The position numbers were made by a program, and so were the translations under genes. A stretch of 55,024 nucleotides of DNA from a virus: the IMG/VR virus record IMGVR_UViG_3300032285_001218, positions 1 to 55,024 of that record; one strand, written 5' to 3'. Positions 14,174-21,865 of this stretch are shown here, in pieces. A model generated the notes under the pieces. The model had not been told where the DNA came from. It was given only the letters and a program-made list of their open reading frames with translations, and made no database searches. Positions within the stretch are counted from its first letter, which is position 1. Every line of letters begins with the position of its first letter.

Positions 14174-15803
14174 AAGTCTCTGGAGGGTGAGTTTCTATGT
14201 GATAATAGAATTCACCCTCTAACCACGAGTCGTCCTCAATCTTGGCGAATGTATCTGGATCGTTTCGATAAGTGTCGCCAAACCATTTGCCAGCACTTGC
14301 CCCGCCACGTGAGTATTCATTTATTCCATGATACAGTAATTTATCTAATCTATCAGCATCAGTAGTAGTGGCAGCTTCTCTAAATGCACTTCTCCAATAA
14401 ACAAACGGATTTATTGCAAACTGTTCCACTGGATTGTTTTCAGTATGCCAATAAAACTCTCCTTCTAGAAATTTATCATCTGTAATTTGTTGCATTTTTT
14501 TGGCATCGTTTTGATAAGTTTCTCCCCACCATTTGCCAGCACTTGCACCACTTAAAGAATATTCATTTATCCCAAAGTAGAGTAATTTATCTAATTTATC
14601 AGCATCAGTAGTGGTGGCAGCTTCTCTAAATGCACTTCTCCAAAAGTTGATTTTTTCGTCCTGTGTTAGTTCGTCTCCTCGTTCTCGTTCTCGTTCTTGT
14701 ACAATAACCGGATCTTCTAAATCTTTAAACGTTTCACTAGGAGGGAACATTTCAATATGTTCATTAAATTGTATTTCTAACCATTCGTAATCATTAATTT
14801 TAGATAAGGCTTCGCGATCATCTTTATATGTTGTTCCGTACCAAGTTCCCGCACTCGCACCGCCTTTAGCATATTCACCAAATTCTTTATCTCCGCCGCA
14901 GTAAAGCCAAGTTTTTAATCTAATTTGAGATTCTGTTAATTCATCTCCAGGCATTACACCACTACTCAATTTTACACATTCTCTAAATGCACTGCGCCAT
15001 GTATTAAACGGGCTTGTATTAAATTTAGTGATATTTGAAACAGTGGGCATAACTTTGAATTTACTGGAAATGCTTGTGGTCATATCAGTACTGTTAACAT
15101 CAAGATTCAATGTTAATTCACGCGGTAATAGTTTTACACCGCCGTTACCATATTCTAATCCGTTTACTGGATTTTGGCTACGCCAGACATGAACAATATC
15201 ATTTTCTTTTTCGGATAACATAGAATTAAATCTAAATTGGGGATCAATAATAGCATCAGCATCGACTACCCAAAACATATTTGTAGTTGCTACTTCGGCA
15301 GCTGCAATATGTGCTTGGTGAATTCCCTTAACACCGTCAATTCTGTGAATATCGTTGTGCTGGACACCAGCATGTCTTATTAGTTTTTCGTAGTTTTCAT
15401 CAGCATATTCTTCGTTATATGCAATAAACACAATGTCATAATATTTTGTATGACTTGCTATTGTATTCATCTTTATCATACCTGAAAAAAATCTATTTTC
15501 TATTTCTTTGTCAGTTACTTCTTTATCTTTAGGAAATAATCCTACAGACGGAAGATTTCTATCGGCACTATTTGGCCAAATATGAACATATTTTTCTTCG
15601 TGAGCCGGTGGACGATAATCAAAATTAAAATTTATATCTACAACCACGTCAGGCCATACTGCCCAAAATAATTTAGTAGTAGATTTTTTTTGAGCTTCTC
15701 TAAACGAACTAGCAGTTTTTGCAAAGGGCCAAGTTTGTTTTAATCTGGCAAAATCTAATTCAGAACTTTTATTATTTCGACTGATAAAAATAATGTCGTA
15801 CAT
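14166..15803 (-). CDS. Glycosyltransferase-like protein with three tandem C-terminal modules
   Basis: 545 residues. Residues 120-260 look like a GT-A-type domain, with a candidate metal-binding DAD (181-183) in FWVVDADAIIDPQF and a typical YGNGGVKLL (218-226). Residues 1-100 look like a degenerate copy of that domain (YDIIFISRN, FWAVWPDVVVDINF) in which DAD has become WPD. The C-terminus carries three related modules (W269, W388 and W470 mark equivalent positions) built around WRSAFRE and GGASAGxWxGxTY. The last two are almost identical with an 82-residue (246-base) period. A linker has an ERERER run. It is the last gene of the block and closely related in layout to its upstream neighbour. 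Acceptor and donor are unknown; the start has AAGGAAA upstream. Confidence 0.7.
   Translation of the reverse strand: MYDIIFISRNNKSSELDFARLKQTWPFAKTASSFREAQKKSTTKLFWAVWPDVVVDINFNFDYRPPAHEEKYVHIWPNSADRNLPSVGLFPKDKEVTDKEIENRFFSGMIKMNTIASHTKYYDIVFIAYNEEYADENYEKLIRHAGVQHNDIHRIDGVKGIHQAHIAAAEVATTNMFWVVDADAIIDPQFRFNSMLSEKENDIVHVWRSQNPVNGLEYGNGGVKLLPRELTLNLDVNSTDMTTSISSKFKVMPTVSNITKFNTSPFNTWRSAFRECVKLSSGVMPGDELTESQIRLKTWLYCGGDKEFGEYAKGGASAGTWYGTTYKDDREALSKINDYEWLEIQFNEHIEMFPPSETFKDLEDPVIVQERERERGDELTQDEKINFWRSAFREAATTTDADKLDKLLYFGINEYSLSGASAGKWWGETYQNDAKKMQQITDDKFLEGEFYWHTENNPVEQFAINPFVYWRSAFREAATTTDADRLDKLLYHGINEYSRGGASAGKWFGDTYRNDPDTFAKIEDDSWLEGEFYYHIETHPPETFK
14169..14645 (-). repeat. Tandem coding repeat, 246-base period
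   Basis: The last two modules of the 545-residue protein align with an offset of 246 bases: for example bases 14335-14397 match 14581-14643 with few differences, and the encoded AFREAATTTDAD is identical. The copy at residues 266-360 is older and more diverged. This points to a recent in-frame duplication. Confidence 0.8.
14680..14697 (-). repeat. Hexanucleotide repeat CGTTCT x3 in coding sequence
   Basis: Three perfect units of CGTTCT (plus-strand reading) encode the ERERER run in the linker between the first and second C-terminal modules. In-frame slippage here would change linker length without breaking the gene. Confidence 0.7.
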
Positions 15804-16702
15804 TATCGTTTCCTTATAATTCTAGGAGTGTTGTTAAACACAGTTTTAAAAAATTTGCTGGATTCTGGACACGGATCAAATAATTCTAATTTACATTCGT
15901 GACTTAATGTTTCTCCCAATCCCATAATTTCATAGGGCAACATTTTGTCTGTAATCTTACTGTACTTTTCTTCCCACTCATTTGTAAGCCAGTCAAAATC
16001 ACGTACATTACTATAATCCCAATCTGTACAATTAGTAAGATAGGCACCTTCCCGTGCACCGTACATACTCCATAGACCATTAGTAACATCTGCACCTATG
16101 TTGCACCATATGAGCAATCTATGATAGTTTTGCCACCATATATTTTTAAGATTAGGAACTTTAGCACCTTGATCCAATGACATTTTTACACCTTCACGGA
16201 ATCCTGCACGCCATGATTGAAACGGTGTTGCATTAGTGTAACTTGTACTGTAATTTTCATTGAACTGATAATACTTGTCATCGAAGCAAAACTCTACCAA
16301 ACCTTTAGTATCGCCAGCATTTGAATTTTCGTGTGTTTTCATTTCATTAACAAACTTGGGTGTCCACATTTTAAGGCCGCCATTACCATACATAAGATCA
16401 TTTACATGTACTTTTCCGCACCAGCTGAATACATGATCAGATGTTAATTTCAATTCATCTAAATCTATTTCAACTTCTAAAAATGCCGGATCAATAATAT
16501 TATCTCCGTCCACCGTGACGAAATATTCAGTCTCACATTTGGCGGCACATGCCTTGTGTGCGGCATCGCTACCTTTGACTCCGTGTACACGTTTTGCCCA
16601 AGGCACTTTAGTTAGTAAATCTGCATAATGCTTCTCTGCATTAGGCTCATCATAACTTAAAAATATAATGTCCTGATCTATAACTTTTATTACTTTGCTC
16701 AT
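15803..16702 (-). CDS. Glycosyltransferase-like protein (GT-A type)
   Basis: 299 residues. It opens IDQDIIFLSYDEPNAEKHY, like the second domain of the downstream gene, and has a candidate DxD in FVTVDGDNIIDPAF, then YGNGGLKMW. The C-terminal half contains SWRAGFREGVKM and a single module comparable to those repeated in the 545-residue protein (MYGAREGAYLT matches the GGASAG region). So one ancestral gene probably gave both. The enzyme acts presumably on a sugar nucleotide through a metal; acceptor unknown. It overlaps the upstream stop by four bases and shares one base with the next start. Confidence 0.7.
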   Translation of the reverse strand: MSKVIKVIDQDIIFLSYDEPNAEKHYADLLTKVPWAKRVHGVKGSDAAHKACAAKCETEYFVTVDGDNIIDPAFLEVEIDLDELKLTSDHVFSWCGKVHVNDLMYGNGGLKMWTPKFVNEMKTHENSNAGDTKGLVEFCFDDKYYQFNENYSTSYTNATPFQSWRAGFREGVKMSLDQGAKVPNLKNIWWQNYHRLLIWCNIGADVTNGLWSMYGAREGAYLTNCTDWDYSNVRDFDWLTNEWEEKYSKITDKMLPYEIMGLGETLSHECKLELFDPCPESSKFFKTVFNNTPRIIRKR

Positions 16703-17337
16703 TCTTCAGTTCTCTTCCAAGTTGTTAATCCGTATGATAAAAATAAGGATTTAGTAGATATCGAAATTTTATCTATTTTTTCTTCGACTGTAGTTGTAAA
16801 AGGAACGCATACTTTATCCAATACTAAATCTTTAATATTAATAGTAATTGTTCTAACTAAAAAATCAAAATCAGTTTCTAATGTGATGAAAAAAGTCAAT
16901 GTTTCCATTGGATACTTATTATCATAATACTGTTGTCTAACTTTATCTGATATTAAGAAAATCCACATACTTTCGTTTGGACTCCAATGTACTGTTAATT
17001 CTGTCTGTTTGGTGGGCTTGGCTGTGATCCATTCAAACATGTTATTTTTAAAAAATAACTCTTGTTGCATCCTTGGAACAATTTCCAGGCCTGATTCGCT
17101 ATCAGGATTTTTTGTCCTTGTTACTACCCAGTCTTTAAACTGCTCTATACCTATTGCAAACTTTTCATATAGTGAATAATCTATTATAATACCATGTTCG
17201 TGTTGCTTAATTTCTTCGTTTGAAATGGCTAATATATCGCCAGTTTTAATATCAAAATAACACCTATAAGTTTGTACTATAGGAGTCATTGCAGCCGCAA
17301 TTTCTTCTGGCGTGAGACAATCTTCAATATCTTCCAT
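16699..17337 (-). CDS. Hypothetical protein in the glycosyltransferase block
   Basis: 212 residues. N-terminus acidic and helical (EDIEDCLTPEEIAAAM), followed by YRCYFDIKTGDILAIS, a pattern typical of small beta-hairpin domains, and beta-rich sequence to the end (LTFFITLETDFDFLVRTITIN). No glycosyltransferase motif is seen, so it may be a structural or accessory factor of the block. It overlaps the upstream gene by 14 bases and the downstream one by four, so it is translated with them. Confidence 0.6.
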   Translation of the reverse strand: MEDIEDCLTPEEIAAAMTPIVQTYRCYFDIKTGDILAISNEEIKQHEHGIIIDYSLYEKFAIGIEQFKDWVVTRTKNPDSESGLEIVPRMQQELFFKNNMFEWITAKPTKQTELTVHWSPNESMWIFLISDKVRQQYYDNKYPMETLTFFITLETDFDFLVRTITINIKDLVLDKVCVPFTTTVEEKIDKISISTKSLFLSYGLTTWKRTEE

Positions 17338-18169
17338 TTGCCAATTCCTTTAATCTATCAAGAATACTGTCTGTTAGGAAATTCTTTTCTACATAATGAA
17401 AAAGTGCGGGTTGTTTAATATTTCCAACAATTAGATTTCCGCTTGAAGTTAATACATATGGAACAGTATCTTGCCAACTTACTGGAGATATTGGCCAGGA
17501 TTGTAATGGTGTTTTCATATGTACAAAATGTAGGGGAGAATTTATATCAAACATATCGTCTTGCATACCAGACATTTCAATTGCAATAGCACTGGCTAAA
17601 TCCATGCTTAACCAAGGCTGATAATCTACAGGTGCAAATTCAGAATATGCCCACTCCCAATTATTACATATAAATTCTAATGCTTTATAAAAAATAAGAC
17701 TTTCATCACATTTTTTAAAGTAATGTAATGCAAAATAAGGATTAGACAAGTTGTTAGAAATAAATGCTTTACGGTGTACAGTATCTATAACTGTTTCCAA
17801 TTTGTAATTTTTAATAGTAGAACAAAATCTAATATTAAAATTCTTACAATAATCCCACCAAGAAGAAACATCATCTAACAGCAACATGTCAGTATCTAAA
17901 ATAATAGTCTCGTCGTATGGACTTGCATGATACAATTTCCAACGATTCTCAACTTTCCATTCTGCATTGGCGGCATCGTCATTTCCCGGAATTGGAATAA
18001 TTTGATCAAACACTGATCTGTATTTTTTTGGAACTTTATCATTCGTAACTAATGATATCATCGATACTGTTTTTTGGCTAGACTTAATAGACAATGCCAA
18101 TGCGTATGCCTGTTTGATATAATCAACAGTATCTGTATTTTGTGCAAGTACTAAAAAACCTTTAGACAC
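17324..18169 (-). CDS. Glycosyltransferase-like protein (GT8-like, DxD)
   Basis: 281 residues. The N-terminal GFLVLAQNTDTVDYIKQAYALALSIK resembles the nucleotide-binding start of GT8-like enzymes, and ETIILDTDMLLLDD contains the DxD (DTD) motif that holds a metal and sugar nucleotide. The C-terminal part has HFVHMK, a His position expected late in such folds. A related neighbour lies directly upstream, with the same AQN start and DxD region, so the pair probably arose by tandem duplication. Overlaps eight bases upstream. Acceptor unknown. Confidence 0.7.
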   Translation of the reverse strand: MSKGFLVLAQNTDTVDYIKQAYALALSIKSSQKTVSMISLVTNDKVPKKYRSVFDQIIPIPGNDDAANAEWKVENRWKLYHASPYDETIILDTDMLLLDDVSSWWDYCKNFNIRFCSTIKNYKLETVIDTVHRKAFISNNLSNPYFALHYFKKCDESLIFYKALEFICNNWEWAYSEFAPVDYQPWLSMDLASAIAIEMSGMQDDMFDINSPLHFVHMKTPLQSWPISPVSWQDTVPYVLTSSGNLIVGNIKQPALFHYVEKNFLTDSILDRLKELANGRY

Positions 18170-19010
18170 CAGAACCTCCGTCTATATAACGACTTAAACT
18201 GGATTTATTCATAACATGAACATCAATGCCAGTTGTTTTTGCAGCAATGTATTCTCCAAGATAATCTTGTTTTTCTAGGAGGAATTTTAAAGTAGTATCA
18301 TCCATTGTAATAAGAACATCACGGTCAGTAGAATAGATCATTTTACCAGGTAATTCATCTGCAAATGTTCCATTAGTTTTTCCATTCATAATATGAATAG
18401 CAATGCTAAAAGCAAAATCATTTCTAAATGTAGGAGATTCAATACTATATAGAGTTCTAAAATAATTCCAATTTAATTTTATATATTCTATTAGATCAAA
18501 GAATGTTTTCATTACTGGATTCTTTTCAAATATAAAAGTAGTAGCCCAGTAAAACGGAATAGAATACGGATTAATTCTAATGTACTCTTTGTTTGTACGC
18601 CAATTTGAAATGTCTAAACTGTCTTTATATATTTGTAAATTTGCATCATGTGTTAATGCACCAGAAAGTACAGATGAGTTAATAATGTAATCACTGTCAA
18701 TTACCAAAGTTCTATCATAAGGTGTTAAGTCATATACTTGACTCCTTGACATGTTTTTCCAATCAAGAATTTTAGAAGACAAAGACCCGTCATTAAATCT
18801 ACGTGTATGAAATGCCACACTATTAGGTATTTCAACTATTTGATCAAATACATGATTGGGTTGACTTTCTAATAGCCAACTTTTACTATCTGTGATTAAG
18901 GTTACTGGGATTTTTAAAAACTTATCTATTCGTGTGGCAGCAAAGGCTGCCATTTTTACATAATCTATTGCAGAATTATTTTGGGCAAATATCACTGCTC
19001 CACATTTCAT
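18162..19010 (-). CDS. Glycosyltransferase-like protein, paralogue of the next gene
   Basis: 282 residues. It begins GAVIFAQNNSAIDYVKMAAFAATRI, aligned in pattern with the next gene's start, and carries DRTLVIDSDYIIN with DSD as the candidate metal-binding DxD. Identity to its neighbour is low outside these motifs. It follows the small first gene with a four-base overlap and precedes its paralogue with an eight-base overlap. Probable sugar transferase; acceptor and donor unknown. Confidence 0.65.
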   Translation of the reverse strand: MKCGAVIFAQNNSAIDYVKMAAFAATRIDKFLKIPVTLITDSKSWLLESQPNHVFDQIVEIPNSVAFHTRRFNDGSLSSKILDWKNMSRSQVYDLTPYDRTLVIDSDYIINSSVLSGALTHDANLQIYKDSLDISNWRTNKEYIRINPYSIPFYWATTFIFEKNPVMKTFFDLIEYIKLNWNYFRTLYSIESPTFRNDFAFSIAIHIMNGKTNGTFADELPGKMIYSTDRDVLITMDDTTLKFLLEKQDYLGEYIAAKTTGIDVHVMNKSSLSRYIDGGSGV

Positions 19011-19357
19011 AATTCAATCAAACCCTGTACTTTACGTTGTTTTTTGATTTCAGAGAATTTGTTTGAATACGAATTCAATGCAAGAAAATATTGTTCAGTA
19101 ACAGTATCAAAAAACGTTTGTACGTCTTGTATTTGCACAGGGCAATTATTTGAATCAACAAATACTACATCTGTAGTATGTCCAAGCTCTAATACAGTCT
19201 TGATATAAGTAATCAAATTGCTGTCAATTTTAAATACAGCACCGTTAACATAATATATTAACTGTTGATTAAATTCTTCTAATATGATTCTTCTTTGGTT
19301 TGATAACGTAGCCATATAATTGGCTGTTTCAAACGCTTTTTCAATTCTTTCGTCCAT
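19007..19357 (-). CDS. Hypothetical protein, first gene of the glycosyltransferase block
   Basis: 116 residues from ATG 19357 (MDERIEKAFETANYM). GGAG lies six bases before it, whereas a GTG at 19369 that would extend the protein by four residues overlaps this ribosome site. Mostly helical, with a middle segment AVFKIDSNLITYIKTVLELGHTTDVVFVDSNNCPVQI that is more beta-like. Similar small proteins are widespread in T4-like phages of aquatic bacteria. Function unknown; being first behind the promoter it may be produced earliest. Confidence 0.65.
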   Translation of the reverse strand: MDERIEKAFETANYMATLSNQRRIILEEFNQQLIYYVNGAVFKIDSNLITYIKTVLELGHTTDVVFVDSNNCPVQIQDVQTFFDTVTEQYFLALNSYSNKFSEIKKQRKVQGLIEL

Positions 19358-19376
19358 AGATAACTCCACAAGTAGT

Positions 19377-19405
19377 ATAATACACTACTTTAATTATCTA
19401 GTCAA
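19377..19405 (-). promoter_or_regulatory. Sigma70-type promoter for the glycosyltransferase block
   Basis: On the minus strand: TTGACT (19405-19400), 17-bp spacer, TATTAT (19382-19377). It lies 20 bases before the first start codon and 12 bases downstream of the end of the late virion block, so this block can be expressed without late transcription. It lacks the ACATAG seen at the plus-strand promoters. Confidence 0.75.
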
Positions 19406-19416
19406 CGAATTTAGAG

Positions 19417-20310
19417 TTATAAAGCTGAAACAACAGCAGTTGGAGGAGTCACTGATACATTTGAACCAGTAGCATAATATAGTTGAGGAATGCTAGTTAA
19501 TGTACCGTTTGCTGGTTCATATGCATATCCGCCTGCGCCAGCGGCTGTATAAGAAAAAGTTGGAGTAAAAATTACCTGGGTAGAACCTGCATTTCTTCTA
19601 GCATATAAATCATATTGATTTGGAGAGTATTGATTGTCAGCGGCATCGACTAATTTTGTAAAAATTAATTGATTTGTAGTAGTTAAATTATACCATCCAA
19701 TATTCTGTGGAGTTCCAGTACCTGTGTTTGTGGTAGTATTGGCACTCATTGTTATAATACCCATATTAGATAATAATGTGTACCAAGATCGATTGACAAG
19801 ATAGCTAGTATCATTGGTATAATTTGTAAAACTAGCACTGAATTTAAAATTTCCGCCACTATTAAAATAAAAACGAGCAGCATCGGCTGATGCAAACGTA
19901 ACAGTAACAGTATGACTAATTGTAGAAGCCCATGGACTAGTTCTAGTGGCTGGAGTAAAGTTTGCTAATGACCCTTGCGTAGCCGGCGGAATAGTCAGTC
20001 GATTACTAGTGGTAATATCGGCAAAAGTATTATAGGCAGCACGATCAACTTCTTTAATTGTTGTGCTAGTAGTAGGCAATACTAGTAATCCACTTTCATC
20101 ATTTCCTGTTTGGTGTTGTCTTGCTTTAAGCAAATCATTTCTTAAATTATTCCACTGTGTAACTGTAATTTTATTGTTTCTAATAACTTGAGAACTAGTA
20201 ACTGTTTGGCCGTAACCATAGTCGGCAGACCCCGTTCCTAAAATATTACTTATTTTTGATTGTATAGCATTATAATCTGTTGCTATAATCGATGTGCCAA
20301 AGCCTGCCAT
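19417..20310 (-). CDS. Virion structural protein (tail-fibre region)
   Basis: 297 residues. The N-terminus MAGFGTSIIATDYNAIQSKI and the TGSADYGYGQTVTSSQV segment recur as a conserved start in structural proteins of T4-like marine phages. The rest is Thr/Ser/Asn-rich with a beta-sandwich-like region (SHTVTVTFASADAARFYFNSGG). It is the last gene of the late block and follows three tail-fibre genes. No enzymatic motif. Likely a fibre or fibre-attached protein; inference from context. Confidence 0.65.
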   Translation of the reverse strand: MAGFGTSIIATDYNAIQSKISNILGTGSADYGYGQTVTSSQVIRNNKITVTQWNNLRNDLLKARQHQTGNDESGLLVLPTTSTTIKEVDRAAYNTFADITTSNRLTIPPATQGSLANFTPATRTSPWASTISHTVTVTFASADAARFYFNSGGNFKFSASFTNYTNDTSYLVNRSWYTLLSNMGIITMSANTTTNTGTGTPQNIGWYNLTTTNQLIFTKLVDAADNQYSPNQYDLYARRNAGSTQVIFTPTFSYTAAGAGGYAYEPANGTLTSIPQLYYATGSNVSVTPPTAVVSAL

Positions 20311-20324
20311 GTGTTATCCTTGAT

Positions 20325-21827
20325 TTATAAAATTAAGCATTCTACAAGTTTAACACCTGCTTCGCTATTTGATTCTAATGCAACAGCAAATACGTCTGAA
20401 ATGTTATTACCCATTGCGGCTTGTGCTGTACCGTTAAGTCCGGCTACCATACGTTGGCCTTTAATAACAGATCCGGTTACTTTAACTGGAACTCGCCCTT
20501 TTAAAGCTATGTAAACTCCGCCTTCTAGTTCACTGTTCATCATATATGCTGGTTTTTCAGATATTGGGCCAATTGCTCGAAATCCTACTTGGCAAGCAGT
20601 AACTTCTTTTTCGCCGCCTACCATTACAACAGTTCCTACCTCATATTCTCCATCAGCAAGATATTTTTCAGCCAAGTCAGCATAGTTAGCACTAGTTGCA
20701 ACGCCTTGGAATACTACTGCATTTATATAGCCGTTGCTGTCTCGAGCTGCAATGGTATTAATACTAGAATCAGTACTAGCAGAACGATAATTTCCGTTAA
20801 CACTTAATAAATCAGCTTTGTCAGCGGTTCCTTTGAATTTATCAGCATAAACTCTAGAAAATTGGAAATCTGAAGATCCAATATTGGATGATAATGTTAC
20901 ACTTGGTAACATATCCAATATTGTTGTAGCCGTTCGTCCGCTAAATTTAATATTAGTAGTAGTAGGAGTTCCAGAAATAGTCGTTTCAAAAACAATGTCT
21001 TTACCTTGTTGATTTTGAATAGTTGGAGTATTTTCAGCTCTATTCCAAATACGAAGTTGCGCTACTGATCCGGTGCCCACAATAAATCCTGCATGTGAAA
21101 AATTAACAGGATTAGTAAAAGTTGCATTATCTGTTTGAATAAAAGAGCTAGCTGATAATCCGCCAAGTCTTTCGCTATTTGTAGCTGTTCCCCAGAATCT
21201 ATGACCAGTTTGTGTTTGTCCTAAATTGCTTACTCCGTCATCGTTAGTATAACACAGTGTTACACCCTGATGTATAGTTTGAAATCCATCAATTGGATTT
21301 ACAGCATTTAGGGTAAAGTTTTCAGTACTGATTGTAAATATTGTGACATCATCATCAATGGCTTGAATAACTGCATGCGGATTTCCGCTTGTGTCTAGTA
21401 GACTAACTGATCGCATTTGTGTTACTGTTTGAGATCCGGCAACACCTTGCGGCCCAATAAGAGTATATGCTAAACCATCCCATGCATATAGCTGTTTATT
21501 AGATGTGTCAAACCAGAAATCTCCAACAGTTAGACCAGTTGGAGCAACAGAGCTAATTTCAGCGCCGCCTGTTGTACGAAATTTAACGCCATCATAAAAT
21601 TTTAATTTACTAGAACTACTATCAAACCAGATTTGACCCGATATTGGGCGAGTTGGTGGGTTGTTCGATGCAAAATTTTCAAGTAAATATACAAAATTTT
21701 CATTTTGTACAGCACCGTAACCTGCATAATTTTTACCAATTAGTTTTAGATCAAGGGTCGCATCAATAGTTCCGTCTGCAACCACCGCAACTTGTGCTCC
21801 ATTTGTTCTAGTTATAGTATATGACAT
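20325..21827 (-). CDS. Tail-fibre protein with C-terminal chaperone-like domain
   Basis: 500 residues. Its first 130 residues share a module with the next two fibre genes upstream (LIGKNYAGYGAVQNENFVYLLENFA, then SGQIWFD). The middle is beta-rich and repetitive. The C-terminal 119 residues (382-500, from YADLAEKYLADGEYEVGTVV) resemble the end domains found on fibres of marine T4-like phages; some such domains are intramolecular chaperones that may be cleaved after folding. Cleavage cannot be inferred here. A late-type box lies 23 bases before the start. Probably binds the host surface. Confidence 0.7.
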   Translation of the reverse strand: MSYTITRTNGAQVAVVADGTIDATLDLKLIGKNYAGYGAVQNENFVYLLENFASNNPPTRPISGQIWFDSSSSKLKFYDGVKFRTTGGAEISSVAPTGLTVGDFWFDTSNKQLYAWDGLAYTLIGPQGVAGSQTVTQMRSVSLLDTSGNPHAVIQAIDDDVTIFTISTENFTLNAVNPIDGFQTIHQGVTLCYTNDDGVSNLGQTQTGHRFWGTATNSERLGGLSASSFIQTDNATFTNPVNFSHAGFIVGTGSVAQLRIWNRAENTPTIQNQQGKDIVFETTISGTPTTTNIKFSGRTATTILDMLPSVTLSSNIGSSDFQFSRVYADKFKGTADKADLLSVNGNYRSASTDSSINTIAARDSNGYINAVVFQGVATSANYADLAEKYLADGEYEVGTVVMVGGEKEVTACQVGFRAIGPISEKPAYMMNSELEGGVYIALKGRVPVKVTGSVIKGQRMVAGLNGTAQAAMGNNISDVFAVALESNSEAGVKLVECLIL

Positions 21828-21849
21828 CTCACTTGTTCCTTATTCTACA

Positions 21850-21858
21850 GTATTTATT
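21850..21858 (-). promoter_or_regulatory. Late-promoter-like box AATAAATAC
   Basis: Minus-strand AATAAATAC, 23 bases before the ATG at 21827, in the gap between two fibre genes. It matches three other boxes in the late block and the T4 late consensus TATAAATA at seven of eight positions. Confidence 0.6.
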
Positions 21859-21865
21859 CTATTTG

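Noticed and set aside
19377-19417. Terminator between the late virion block and the glycosyltransferase block
   Set aside because: No stem with U-run seen in the 35 bases between the end of the 297-residue gene and the promoter, so readthrough from the late block is possible.
20322-20330. TTATAAATC on the minus strand ahead of 20310
   Set aside because: Only about 12 bases from the start codon and overlapping the stop region of the neighbouring gene, so a transcript start would fall on or near the ATG. It also has a C where the other boxes have A.
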